A stretch of DNA of 64,000 bases from Chrysopilus asiliformis (lineage: Eukaryota > Arthropoda > Insecta > Diptera > Rhagionidae). The position numbers and the translations under genes are program-made. The stretch is taken from contig OZ035962.1 of assembly GCA_964034945.1 (NCBI GenBank), positions 16,053,388-16,117,387 of the forward strand, written 5' to 3'. Every line of letters starts with the position of its first letter. The stretch's first letter is position 1. The notes under the pieces are model-generated. The model was not told the DNA's origin, did not search any database, and was given only the letters and a program-made list of their open reading frames with translations. Positions 22,330-33,735 of this stretch are shown piece after piece.

Positions 22330-23871
22330 TCCCGGTTCCTTATTATATCATAGTAGAGTTACTTTTTTTCTGTGCGTTTACTTGCACAGAGGCGAAATGT
22401 CTTTTTAAAAAATAAAGATGCGGTCCATTGAAGTCTTTTAATGTTTATCAATTCTAAATTCCCTATAATAAATTGTCAATAGATCCTTTTTATGTTACAT
22501 TTGAGAATTTGATAAGTTGATACTATTCTGATGCCTGAAAGACTTTTTACAAAGTTGCAATTTTAAACGGAAAACCCCCCGTATCGTAAAATATTTTCAC
22601 ACCAATTGATACTTAACCCGAAATGTATAAAAATTTCGACGTCTAAACACGCTATATTTGAATAATGAATGCGATTAACAAAAATTAATTACACTTCCAT
22701 TTTATTTTGATCGTTCAATTAAGTGATTTACTACGTTTTAACCGGTAATCAACGTTTTGTCTATCATTCCTAGTTAAAAACTTTGCACTTGCATTTTTGC
22801 ATTTAATTTATAAAATGTATCAATTATCGTCTGCGTCATAGTATGGATATAATGTTTACAATGTTAGCAATAAGAATTAAATCATAAGGGGTTTAACATT
22901 TTTTCTGTTAATCGATATGTTAGTGGATGGATGGTCATTTGGTTACGACCTTAGACCTTGGCTGCTGTAAATTTTTCTAATAATTGATACATTTTACGCA
23001 CTTGTCTTAATAGATTTCCTAGTACTTACAGGTTTTTTTTTTGCACATGACAAAAAATGCGTCACATGTTAATCATATGTTATTCTTATGAAATTAATTC
23101 AATCGTTTTTGATTGAAATCTTCTTTCTTAGATTCACGTGCAGCAGCATATGGCTATGAAAAGAATATTTTTATGAAAACTATGATAGGAATTATCTCTG
23201 GTTGATGTTTATGCATTTTCTGTTAACTTGTAGCTTATATAAATTTGACAGCCATAATAGCAAAATAACAAATAAAAATAAAAATCTTAGAAGGGTCACG
23301 AAAGGTGTACATAAATTTACAAATTTAATATCTCGTTAACCATGACAGTTTTATCGTTTTATGGTTTAATATTTTTTTAATAATTTGATGTGTTGTTATT
23401 GATATGGGCTTCCCCCAAGGAAAATTTCAAAGGAATTGTGAAAAAGCTAAAGAAAAACTAAGAACTTTAGTTCTATTCGTGCACAGATTTTCATTTAACG
23501 ATTTCCGTAATAAATTCCAAAAAGATTCATCATCAATGCTTTTTCGTGAAAACTAATTAAGAGATGTGCGAAAGTTTTCCATCTTTAATTGAGAGGAAAA
23601 TTCCCAGTAAATTGAAAATTTTTGTTAAATGAAAATATAATTTATTATGATAAATTGCATATCTTTGGTTATTTTCTGTTATGGGTGTAAATAAAACGAT
23701 TTAAGATTTTATTTCAATCTTGTAAGGGGTTGTTCGGATATTTTGATCAATCTAACGTTTTTCGGGGGCTATGCAAAAAATAAAACACTTGTAAAATGAT
23801 TTTTAAATTTAACTAAAACGAAATGTCAATACACAAACGTTTTATAAATCCTCGAATATTAGCAACACTAA
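22330..23871. other. AT-rich stretch, nothing recognised
   Basis: No coding or repeat-end signal seen. Confidence 0.55.
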
Positions 23872-24771
23872 GGCCCCGTTTACATCTGCTATATTTTCTT
23901 GAATTTTTCCACAAATTTGAATTTTTCCACGAATTTGAATTTTTCTACGAATTTATTTCGCAAATTTTATTTACTTAGCAAAAGTTTACAAAGTTTGAAT
24001 TAATTTTGAGATTTTCTATGAATATAATCAAGATGCATTGCAATCAAGTTCACGACATTTGGAAGAACAAAAAACATCTGGTAATCCAAAATAAAATTGA
24101 GGAATAAATTCGTCAAGTTGTCATTTGTATTAAATGAATCGCTTTTTGCATAAGTATTTCCGAAGAAATTCAAAAAGTAGACAAAGATTTCACTTTTGAA
24201 TTTATTCAATTTAGTTTTTTTCGTAAATATAAATTTTTGAAAATTTAAATCAACTATTTTAGTTATAGTTAGGATTACCATATTTATTTTGGGTCAACCC
24301 GGGACAAGATAAGGGGAAGGTAGGGGAGAAGGCTGTGAGAGGATGGTCATCAATGAAACAAAAAAGTTTTAGAGAGAAAATAAAACTCAAATTAGACGAA
24401 AACTGAGGAAAAATAATTAAGAAATGTGGGCCGCAGGCGAAATTATTGAAACACTGTGCGGCGCTGTGATTTAAATCAAGAGCTCCACAGTCTTCAGTAA
24501 AAATCAACTCAATTTTTAGTGCTCTTCATGTTCCATAGTTAAAATGCATTTTGCTCAAAAAATTCCGCATAGGGTTTTATTCTTGAAATTTATTCCAAAA
24601 ATTCGATTCTTAATGTAAACGCTTGTGAATTTTATTGTGGCGATATATTCTTATGACTTGTTTCAGGTATAAACTTCTGGAATTTTGTATTGAATGAAAA
24701 CGGGTGTGAGACTTGAATGAATTGTCACATAATAAAATTCGCAGAATAAAGTATCGGATGTAAACGGGGCG
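23872..24771. mobile_element. GGCCCCGTTTACATC-ended element, about 900 bp, PIF/Harbinger-like
   Basis: The left end GGCCCCGTTTACATCTG and right end CGGATGTAAACGGGGCG are inverted with few mismatches. The flanks TAA and TAG could be a mutated 3-bp TWA duplication. Both subterminal regions repeat 'gaatttttccac/tac' or its complement. It contains the GGTGACCATA-repeat copy at 24250-24436. A left end of the same family lies at 40737. The minus-strand frame at 24000-24281 (93 codons) is unassigned. Confidence 0.65.
24250..24436. repeat. GGTGACCATA-repeat, uninterrupted copy
   Basis: Paralog of 21475-22265 without the MITE. It lies inside the 23872-24771 element. Confidence 0.7.
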
Positions 24772-26092
24772 TAGCATTTTCTTATATATTTTCAACTTAA
24801 ATAATCGTTTAATACTTTTAACTTACTTGTTTAATACTTTTAAAGTTTTAAAGCACAGAAAAACAGCAAATGAAAAAAAAAAAATTTTAAATTTTTTTAG
24901 TGGTGCTATTTTAAAGTTTCATGCGGCAATGGAAGACGATTTCATCGGTGTTAAATTTTTGGATTTTGTTACGAAAAAGTTTTCAATAATTCTAACAAAG
25001 GTTTTTTTATCCAAGGCCATTCAATTTCTATATTATTAACCTCGCCTTTCTTATGAAATATGTTTAATAGCAAAAAAAAAATTCTTAGAACAAATTATAG
25101 ACCGTAGTTATAAAATTTCAAAAACAATTCATTATTATCTTCAAAAAAATAGTAATTGCAGCCACGAAGGCAATTTATTTCAAATCAAAATAAAATTTAC
25201 TTATCTCAAATCAGCAAAAAAATCTCTCACTATCACAGTGATCACTATAAATCACATTAAACAACAAAATCTATTGATATTACCCTACAATAGCTATAAA
25301 ATTAGCATCAAGATTTAATTGCATCATTTACCAGAGTTTTATTAGATATTTTGCCCATTAGGGAAAAATAGAGATAACCTTTAGACAAAGTAGTGAATAT
25401 TATTTGAAATCTAACACTTTTGAGACCGCAATAGGAGTGATCTTTAATTTTATTCAAAATCTCCATCGAGTTTAGTTTTTTCCCGTAAAATATTTTATAT
25501 CAAGATCTTTAGAGTCCTAGCACCTGACATAAACTGGTGTAATTACACGGGAAACAGTATGAAATCGTAATTAAATTATATTATAATTATCGTTTGAATT
25601 TCTTTTTTGAACCCAAGTAACAAATCTTGGCGCTGATACAAAACAATTTATGTTTTCGAGCAAAGTTTCTTTTTAGATATTAAAAAAACATAATCTGTAT
25701 ATTATGGGGTGGGGATTGAAAGAAGAAATTGGAAAATAAGGACCAGCCTAATATGTACTACCAAAAACGATGACTGCTCATTTTTGGGAGATTCTACTGT
25801 AAGATACAAAGTAATCTTTTGCTCCTCGATTAGCGCAAAAATTATTGAATAGATTATAATAAAACTTTACTGGATGCTTCTTAAGTTATAACGATTTAAT
25901 GTGGAAATTTTACGATAATTCGAACGGCTAATTGTTGGGAGAGGATTTTTATATCAAATGGAATGAAGTTTTCTTAGGAATCTCAAATATTTTGGAAAAA
26001 AAATCTTTGCCAAAAGGGGATAATTTTTAAAAAATCCAAAAAAAACTAGGTTCTCTCTAATATCAGTACCGGGAACAAAAGATTAAGCGTCG
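24772..26092. other. AT-rich stretch, nothing recognised
   Basis: No coding or repeat-end signal seen. Confidence 0.55.
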
Positions 26093-26094
26093 TA

Positions 26095-26948
26095 CACGGA
26101 AAAAATCCGCATAGGAAACGTTCCTATAAAATATTGGAAGGCGATTATAGCACTCGTTACACCATTTTGTAGGAACGGCTTCCACAAATATTGGAATTAG
26201 TCCCAGTTTTCGTGCAATCATTACTATGTAAGTATATTGGGCTACACTCTAACACTTGTGTCGGAGACATTTTTTAATTACAAGGCATTTTATTACTCGA
26301 GCTGTTTGATATCTCGAATATTTTCAAACCCCTCGAACTCTCCCATCTCCTATATTCGATCATTCGAAATTTTGTCTGTCCCCGTTAGATAGGGCAGAAT
26401 CAAAAAAAAGTAGCCAATACTATTCGGATAGGCCTTAGTGCTATAATTATAGGAACGAAGCATATTTCAAATGAGAATGTAGCGCATATACATAGGAGAG
26501 AGACCAATAATCAATGGAGACATTACAATGGGCGCATTCACGGTACCTAACGGTTGAGTAAATCTCGATGAGTTCTCGTGAATGCCTCGATACATACACT
26601 CATCGGTTGAGCAGAAAAGTATCGCAGAAATATGCCGTGAATGCGCTCAATGTTGTATTCATTTCTGTCATTCTAGGATTGAGTGCTTTACAAAAGGGAA
26701 TGTTCCCCAACTTTTTGTCGTAACTTGTCTAACATATATGTATAGGAATACCTACCATAATTTTGGGAATGATTACAAAAAAGAAAATACCACATTTTTT
26801 TTGTTGGAATGTGTCCTAAAAAAGTTGGTAACAGTCACAATTTTTTTTATAGGAATGACTCCCATATTTGGCCACTATTCCATTTTTTCCCATAAATATG
26901 GGACTGGAGCATGAAATTTTGGTGGAACCACCAATCGGTTTTTCCGTG
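26095..26948. mobile_element. CACGGAAAAA-ended TIR element, 854 bp
   Basis: Ends CACGGAAAAAATCCG and CGGTTTTTCCGTG, TA on both sides (26093-26094 and 26949-26950). Subterminal 'ggaaxxttccta' and 'tttgggaat' motifs repeat. The 110-codon plus frame at 26582-26914 spans the nested MITE edge and shows no domain, so it is not called. The CACxxxGAAAAA end and 2-bp duplication link it to 19058, 40011 and 52563. Confidence 0.72.
26531..26648. mobile_element. 118-bp MITE nested in the 26095 element
   Basis: Inverted ends GGGCGCATTCACGG / CCGTGAATGCGCTC, with AATG (or CAATG) directly outside both ends at 26527-26530 and 26649-26652. Inner inverted motifs 'ctcgatgag' and 'ctcatcggttgag' are present. 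Confidence 0.65.
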
Positions 26949-26950
26949 TA

Positions 26951-29238
26951 TTTCACAATAACTTACACCGAGGTGTCTTGAACCGGGGGACGCCTATATA
27001 TATAACCAATATGACGTTCTACGAAGGTTTTTTTTTAAATCAGGAAAATCGCTCGGGTCGCTAATTATCTAAATTGTTATCTGGGCATAGTATACTTTAC
27101 CTTCACAAATAAGCGCCAATAGAATATTTTCAAAAGTGAAATACTTGCATAAAAATAATCAAGTCGTTCTATAATATTATATTTTAATCTGTGATTAGCC
27201 TTCGCCGTTAATATTCATTAGGTCTAGGTTAAATTAGTCAGCTTCCCATTCATTTCGATTGCCAGACTAATTATATTTTTATCACTAATATAAAAAAAAC
27301 TAATAATTATCTCTAAATATGCAATATTCACATAGTATAAATAGTAACAAAAAAAAACTACTGTAAGATATATTAGGATTTGAACTTAACTCGTTAGAAA
27401 CTTCTAGCCAATGGATGTAAGGAAGTCAAGTATTTAATAAGAAAAACAACTTAAAGAATGAACAACATTTACAACAAATGCAACAACAATTTTAATGTTT
27501 CTTGTAATTATTCTCGCCTTAACATAAAAGTTCTGATAAAATAACTTTCATGGGTCATTCGCGATTGTTGTCGCATCGGGTTCAGACACACATATCAATT
27601 GATCATCAAAGATTTATTACGGAATATACTAGCGAATATAATCGAAATCTTAAAAAATATATATATATCTATGAAGAAATATTTTGAGATATCAGAATGG
27701 TTGTATCTATAGATTGGCAGACATACAGACGAAGAGATCAAATCTAGAGATCAATTGGCCCCAACATCATATTCAGAATCTGAATATAGCATAATTTATT
27801 TACAAAATTCAATTTGAAGTACTAAGTTTGAAGCCACTTTGACTACGATCATATCTTGAATTCAACAGAATATATCGGCTAATTTCAATTATTACAAGTA
27901 TTAGCATTTTTCACTTTCAATTTCAATTCTACATTCGTTTGTGAGTGTGTGAATCTTCGATACTGTGGAGTTCATAGATCTGCATATTGCTTAGAAGTTG
28001 AGCTTTGAACGTTTATAGTTATTGTGAGTGAATTCAGTTTTTGGGGTCCTTGACTTTGTGATATCGTGACAATTTTTTTTTTTTGCATGTGATACCGGCC
28101 TTGTTTTAAATGTAATAAAAGTTCAACAGGATCAGATTTTTTTTTTAAATAATTTTTAAACCAAAGGATTTAATAATTGACAAAAAATACTTTATATTGG
28201 TTTTTCCCTGTTAATAAAACAGCGATCGACAACAGTCAAAAATACAACAATTAAAATATAATTTGTAAAACGAATGTGCTTACAATAGAAACATGTAATC
28301 GAGATGTTAATTTTTATGGGATTGACAGTATATGTTATTATCTGTAATCGCAATAGCATCAATTTGTTGTCACTTTATTAGACATTCTCATCATAAAAAA
28401 CGCTGATTTCGTAAAATATACGTGAATAAAGAATCATATATAAAACAGCAGCTGGTCTTTATTAGTGCCATCCAAGAAAGTAGCATATTGTGTGTAATTA
28501 TAGTGAAAATCAGCTATTAATGTTTATTAATCGACAGACAGCTATCAAATCTCGTCAATTTTAGCATAAGAGGAATTAAGATTTATCTCAACTGGATTTG
28601 TTGGCAGTAGTTTGTCTGTGAATGCATGTTTTACTGACCGGATATTTTTATAAGAAAAGGTAGGAGATTTTTGAACATAGTTTTTTTTTCTTTCTAAAAA
28701 TCGGAAAGAAATGTATTTCGTGAATAAGAATTGAGAAATTTTGATTATGTGGAAATTCCTTTGACCGTTTCATAATAATCACTGACCATTTACACCTAAT
28801 TTGAATTGAACAACGTTTAATTTGTTTAAATTATCGGATGAGATGTGATGTGTCTCAAGGTACAGAGGTGGATGCCATATTATCGCTTAACCTATTATTT
28901 AACCCAGTATGGCAGTTTAAATAATCTTTTTATACGAAAATTACTTTATGGGCATAAAAGTAGATATGAGTATTAGCAATTATCAAGATTGGACCGATTC
29001 GTTGCGTAACACAGTTGTAAAAATTTGTAGGTATTAAACTTTAAAAGAATCAAATTTGTTTAGTAATTGAAGTCTTAATAAGAATAATAAAAAATGACTT
29101 AAAAACTTATAGGTAAATGCAGTTAGTAATAAATTACTATGCGGGTATTTGACAATATTTTTTGTTTTGTGTAGTTTTAAAAAGTGTGATTTCCAATTAT
29201 CGATACAAGCTTTACCAACTTTTATTGCATATTATTTT
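26951..29238. other. AT-rich stretch, nothing recognised
   Basis: A short TA run at 27658-27668 only. Confidence 0.55.
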
Positions 29239-29370
29239 TATACCCGTATGGTGAAACCAAAGGGTATATTAACTTTGCCTTACCGTTTGTAACGCCAAGA
29301 TCCCGTCATCACACACAAAAATGAATTACACCAGTGTGTTTAGAATGATAAAAATAATTAATTTTTGCAT

Positions 29371-29672
29371 GTCCGTCCGTCCGCCCATCTGTCTGTCCGT
29401 CCATCCGTCCGTCCGTCTGTCTGTCCGTCCGTCTGTCTGTCCGTCTGTCCGTCTGTCCGTCTGTCCGTCCGCCCGTCCGTCCGTTGGTCCGTCTGCCTGT
29501 CTGTGTGTCCGTCTGTCTGTCCGTCTGTCTGTCCGTCTGTCTGTCCGTCTGTCTGTCCGTCTGTCTGTCCGTCTGTCTGTCTGTCCGTCTGTCTGTCCGT
29601 CTGTCTGTCCGTCTGTCTGTCCGTCTGTCTGTCTGTCCGTCTGTCTGTCTGTCTGTCTGTCCGTCTGTCTGT
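29371..29672. repeat. GTCC/GTCT microsatellite, about 302 bp
   Basis: Uninterrupted GTCY tetranucleotides with a regular GTCCGTCTGTCT 12-mer phase and local variants (CCCATC, GCCC, TTGG). All overlapping frames on both strands are artefacts. Confidence 0.97.
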
Positions 29673-29782
29673 GGCGCGGATTGCGGGCGCACGGATTGAG
29701 CTAGAGACTTGAAATTTTGCGCAGATTCGTTTTTCGTAAAATGCGAGGCTAATTTCGTTAATGGGCAAAAATGGACCATTAA

Positions 29783-29801
29783 GGGGGGGGGGGGGGGGGG
29801 G
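29783..29801. repeat. 19-bp G homopolymer
   Basis: G-run followed by AACCCCCC. A matching 17-bp C-run lies at 37467-37483 at the same place in the inverted copy, so it belongs to the element. Confidence 0.95.
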
Positions 29802-29991
29802 AACCCCCCACACGAACGATAATGTTTTTTGTGAATATCTCAAAAATGGTGCATTTTATTAAAAAAGTGCAAGAACAAAAATTATTTAGGACATGATTCT
29901 ACATAAAACTCCTATACACATCAAAATCAGATTGGAATAAATTTAAAAAAATCTTATTGGAAAGTTTGACTTCAAAGTGGAATTTTGATAC

Positions 29992-30157
29992 TGTAGGGCA
30001 CATAATTTAAATAATAATTAAAACAATGTTGTACCTTTCACAATAATTTATTGAATGACTTTTTAAGTCAAAGTTGAATATTTAATATAGAGCAAAGGTT
30101 GCTTTACAAATAAAAATAATTAATCACTAAGTAAATGTATATCCAATATTACCTACA
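29992..30157. mobile_element. Solo-LTR-like insertion, 166 bp
   Basis: It starts TGTAGG and ends CCTACA (TG...CA), with ATAC on both sides (29988-29991 and 30158-30161). The surrounding mini-me copies (37199, 62050) have no such insert at the corresponding place. An AATAAA occurs inside. Size, TG/CA ends and 4-bp duplication fit a small solo LTR. A MITE with TGTAGG ends is the alternative. Confidence 0.55.
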
Positions 30158-30407
30158 ATACGAATATCACCATACGGGTTTTCAATAATTGCCAGATTGG
30201 CAATTATAGCTTTTGTTATATCTAATAGTTCGAGAAGGTTGCGAAAAAATACATAAACCGTTCAGAAAGACATAAAAAAATGAATTACTAATCAGGGTTG
30301 GCAAAAAAAAAAAAAATTACGCCATTTTTGTTATTTCGTTTTGTAACGATAAAAGATTTCAATTCGCTACGTTATAACGATTTTCTTTAGTTACACATTG
30401 GTCTGTA

Positions 30408-30619
30408 TGCATAAAAATGAGCATATGCTTATACTCCACCTTTTTGAAGCAATTTTTCAATATTTTTAAATAAAAGTGGACAATAAACACTTGGTAATAA
30501 CCACTTGGCAATAAACCAAGGCAATAAACACTTGCTTCAACATTTGCTCACTTTTGTTCAAAAAATTGGCTAATTTGTACCAAAAAAGTAGAGTATAATC
30601 ATATGCTCATTTTTATGCA
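30408..30619. mobile_element. TA-flanked MITE, 212 bp
   Basis: Inverted ends of about 36 bp starting TGCATAAAAATGAGCATATG, TA on both sides (30406-30407 and 30620-30621). The interior has three 'caataaacacttgg'-like direct repeats. Tc1/mariner type by duplication only. Confidence 0.75.
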
Positions 30620-30795
30620 TACCGAAAATTTAAAAAATTGCACATTAAGTAATCATAGTTTATTTATCACAAAAAAATTCAGTTCAGTTTTATAAAAATA
30701 AAAATAAATTTCATAAAATTAAAAAAAAGAAGAAAAATTAATAAATCTTAACAATATACAAATAAAAACAAAAATCCCAAAATAATGGTTCTTAA

Positions 30796-30906
30796 CCCTT
30801 TCAGTCACCATGTACACTATAGTGTACACACTTTTCAGAAGCCATAACTCATAACTTGACTTGGTAGAGAGTGTGTACACTATAGTGTACGTGGTGACTG
30901 AAAGGG
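30796..30906. mobile_element. piggyBac-type MITE, 111 bp
   Basis: TTAA at 30792-30795 and 30907-30910. Inverted ends of about 36 bp with one mismatch begin CCCTTTCAGTCACC and include the self-complementary GTACACTATAGTGTAC. The CCC start and TTAA duplication are typical of piggyBac. The overlapping minus-strand frame is chance. Confidence 0.9.
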
Positions 30907-31229
30907 TTAAATGCATTTGTGACCCAATTTTGATTTTTTGAGTAAAAAGCTGGACTACAGTGGAGGTAATTTGAGAAAAATTAATTTTTTTTTTTTGTTT
31001 TAAATGAGTACTAATAGCTTAAACATCATTAATTTGTATAGAGAGTATTTTTAACCCTCATAGGAAAAAATATGTACTGAAAGGTTTAAGGTTAAAAAAG
31101 AACTTCTGGGGGAAAAAATTGTCAGAATTTTGTACGAGTTGTGTTCGTTTAAAAAAAACCATTGCCCAACAAAAACAAAATTTTTTGTTTTTCTAAAGAT
31201 ATTGAATTTTAGTATATTTTCCCGTCGTT

Positions 31230-31388
31230 GACTCTGAATCGGACTTTGTTTTGGCGAGATTAACTTTACCTGCGGAAATACGAAAAAGAAAATATTTTCA
31301 ATGCCAAATAAGTTGCATAAAATATTTTCTGTTTTCGAATCTCCAGAATTAGCGTGAATCTGGCTAAAACAAAGTCCGATTTAGAATC
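31230..31388. mobile_element. Foldback MITE, 159 bp
   Basis: Ends of about 31 bp pair with few mismatches around AATCGGACTTTGTTTT. An inner pair (AAAATATTTTC) extends the fold. No clear target duplication. Confidence 0.65.
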
Positions 31389-33455
31389 CCAAAATACTAC
31401 CACAAGATTTTTAACATTTAGACTGCCGAGGTGGCCCCGAAAGACCGATGATTTTTATGAAAAAACTTTTTAAGCTCAGAATCGATTCAATTATTTTACA
31501 AAAATGAATGTCAATTGGAATGCTTAAATTTTTTAACTAATTCTTACTTTTGTTATTGAAGTGGCCAGAATAAATCTTGTTCTGTAAAAATTTGTCAATT
31601 TCTTTATGTCTAAGCGTTCAACAAAGAGTTGAAAACACGACCTTGTCTTGTTAAACACAAAAGTGAAATACTATGAAGAATGTTACACATTTTGACATGT
31701 TTTGATTATGAACTCGTGTTACTTACCGTGGAATAAACATTATTCCATTTCAACGGAGATGTTTTCAAATTCACATGACCCAATCATGCATTAAATCTAC
31801 TTTAACTAACATAAGTAAATTTCATCAAAAGGAAGTCGGTATAAAGACTTTCAAGGTCTATTTGCGGATTGATTGCTCATAAGTCATAAACTCTATACAA
31901 AACTTTGTTATGACTTTAAACAAGTAAAATTGGTTTTTTTAAAAAAGAAAATGAAAAACTTGAAGTTTTAATAATCTACTTTTTATTGCGTCTTAAAAAA
32001 ATATTTTACATTAGGCCGACCACCAAAAAAGTTATGCCTAATGTCTGCTGTTTAGTTTTGAAAACTTTTCAATGCAAATTTTGACGGAATTTTTTTAAAA
32101 TTTGCGGTTATTGCGTTAACAGAGCAATTTTTGGGTGTTTAAGGTGATTGCATGGGCGAATGAGCCAATGGCCGAATAGCCCTGGCGCAATTGCGATAAT
32201 ATGCAATCGCAGATAAAACTAAATTTGTGGTAAAATTCATTTGCACGTGAGCAAATATCTTTACGTACGACTCGTAGATAAAGATTTCAATATTTAACAT
32301 TTTTATCAGCGTTTTTATGTTTCGGTGCCAATTGGGTTAGAAAATTGTGACGAATTGTAAAATTTCCGAAGGTTATCTGAAGCTATTTAATGAAATTTCA
32401 CCCGAATGCATTCGATAGACGTTAATAATAAGAAATTTGTCGTTATAAAGCTTTCTAAGAAGCTGTAAGTGGCTTTAGTTTTAAATGACATTGGATTAAT
32501 AGTGATGACAAAACACTCGAATTAAATTATTTGAGCGTTTGGTAAAAATCTTGCCAAATTGTGCGCGACACGGAACTGAAATTGAGCTTTAATTTAGTAG
32601 AAGTTGTCTTATGGTAAAATTTAGAAACTAAGTAAATGAAACTTGTTCGCCACGAAGAAAGATATTAAATTTTTATGGAACTTACATACATATATTTAAA
32701 ATGTGATATGCATAAAGAATTATTTAGCGAAATTTCTGATGAATTTTATCGAAATTTTCACAAATTTCACCTACACATTTTGTAATATCAAACTAACTTC
32801 ATATTAGCGCCATTTTATAGTAACGAAAAACTCTAATTTTTTGCATAACACACTCTAGCAAAACAAAAAAAACGCAACGATGAACTTTATTTGGAAGGCA
32901 TAACAATCTTTCATCGGACACGCATCGAGTACGTTTGGATTTAGTGTTCCTTAATTCCATAAAAGATGAATTTCTTACTTCTTCACAAAGTGCGGTAGAT
33001 AAATATGGAGTCATGTGTCTTGAAAAAGCGTAAGTGAAAATTATATACCCACTCAGTGCAACGAAAGAGTGAAAAACTAATTAGCAAAAAAGAGCGTTAC
33101 TCCAAAGTGTTTAAAAGTGTAACCTGATCGCATATCGGGCTTTCATCTATTTAATCGATGCTTTTAGAGATCTTTTTTATAAGACACAATAAAATGTTAT
33201 TATGCTTTTCATTGTTTTTCAAATTCTGAAGTTTTTAAAATTCAAATGTAGATTATCAGAAAATGGTCAGACTCAACTCCAATTGAAAGATGTCAAGAAA
33301 GTTGTTGGCTCAACATCAGGGGCGCAAATCAATGAAATCGAAATTCTAAAACACTATGGTGAAAATGATTTTGTCTTTGCCGTGGTGTAAAAATATATTT
33401 TTTTAGATGAGGAATCGAAAGGTGAAAAAAAATCCAACAGATCAGATTTTTTTTT
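31389..33455. other. AT-rich stretch, nothing recognised
   Basis: No coding or repeat-end signal seen. Confidence 0.55.
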
Positions 33456-33735
33456 TTGAAAACTTTATTTTTTTTTCAAATACGAGAACCGTTAGAGATA
33501 CTTTAAAACCGTTGAATCACAAAATTTAGACAATGTTATTTGATTTAAATTTTGTTATATAGATTTTTATAGCACACAGTTTCCGAGAAATTCTCAAAAA
33601 ACTGTATTTTTTCAAAAGATTTGTATGCGAGGTACTCGAAATCATTTACAAAAAATTTCAAGTCGCTAGCTCAACGCTTTCTCGAGTTATTTGAGAAACG
33701 AAGAACGGGCAGATCGACAGACAGGGGGAAGAGAG
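33456..33735. repeat. mini-me-like fragment, variant C
   Basis: 'gagaaccgttagagatac', 'agtttccgagaaattctcaaaa' and AAATTTCAAGTCGCTAGC with a short GACAGACAG run, in the order of the 9965 copy. Confidence 0.65.

Larger units (their letters stand above)
29239..30218. repeat. mini-me-like repeat, variant B, with long GTCY array
   Basis: It begins TATACCCGTATGGTGAAACC, whose start pairs with GGGTATA 17 bp further on (terminal stem-loop). Next come ACTTTGCCTTACCGTTTGTA, the GTCY array, the 'gagactTGAAATTTTG' core, a G-run, the 'tacatcaaaatc' subunit and the end CACCATACGGGT...GGCAATTATAGCTTTTG. Copies at 37199 (inverted) and 63912 (cut by the window edge) match closely. ACCCGTATGGTGA at one end and its complement near the other form a partial inverted repeat. 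Confidence 0.8.

Noticed and set aside
24000..24281. 93-codon minus frame as a Harbinger accessory protein
   Set aside because: A faint resemblance only. It is leucine/asparagine-rich as expected from AT-rich sequence.
26582..26914. 110-codon frame within the 26095-26948 element as a transposase
   Set aside because: No DDE-type motif, and it crosses the edge of the nested MITE.
29309..29843. Long overlapping frames on both strands (115-161 codons)
   Set aside because: They are translations of the GTCY array. A 4-bp repeat without stops is open in all frames.
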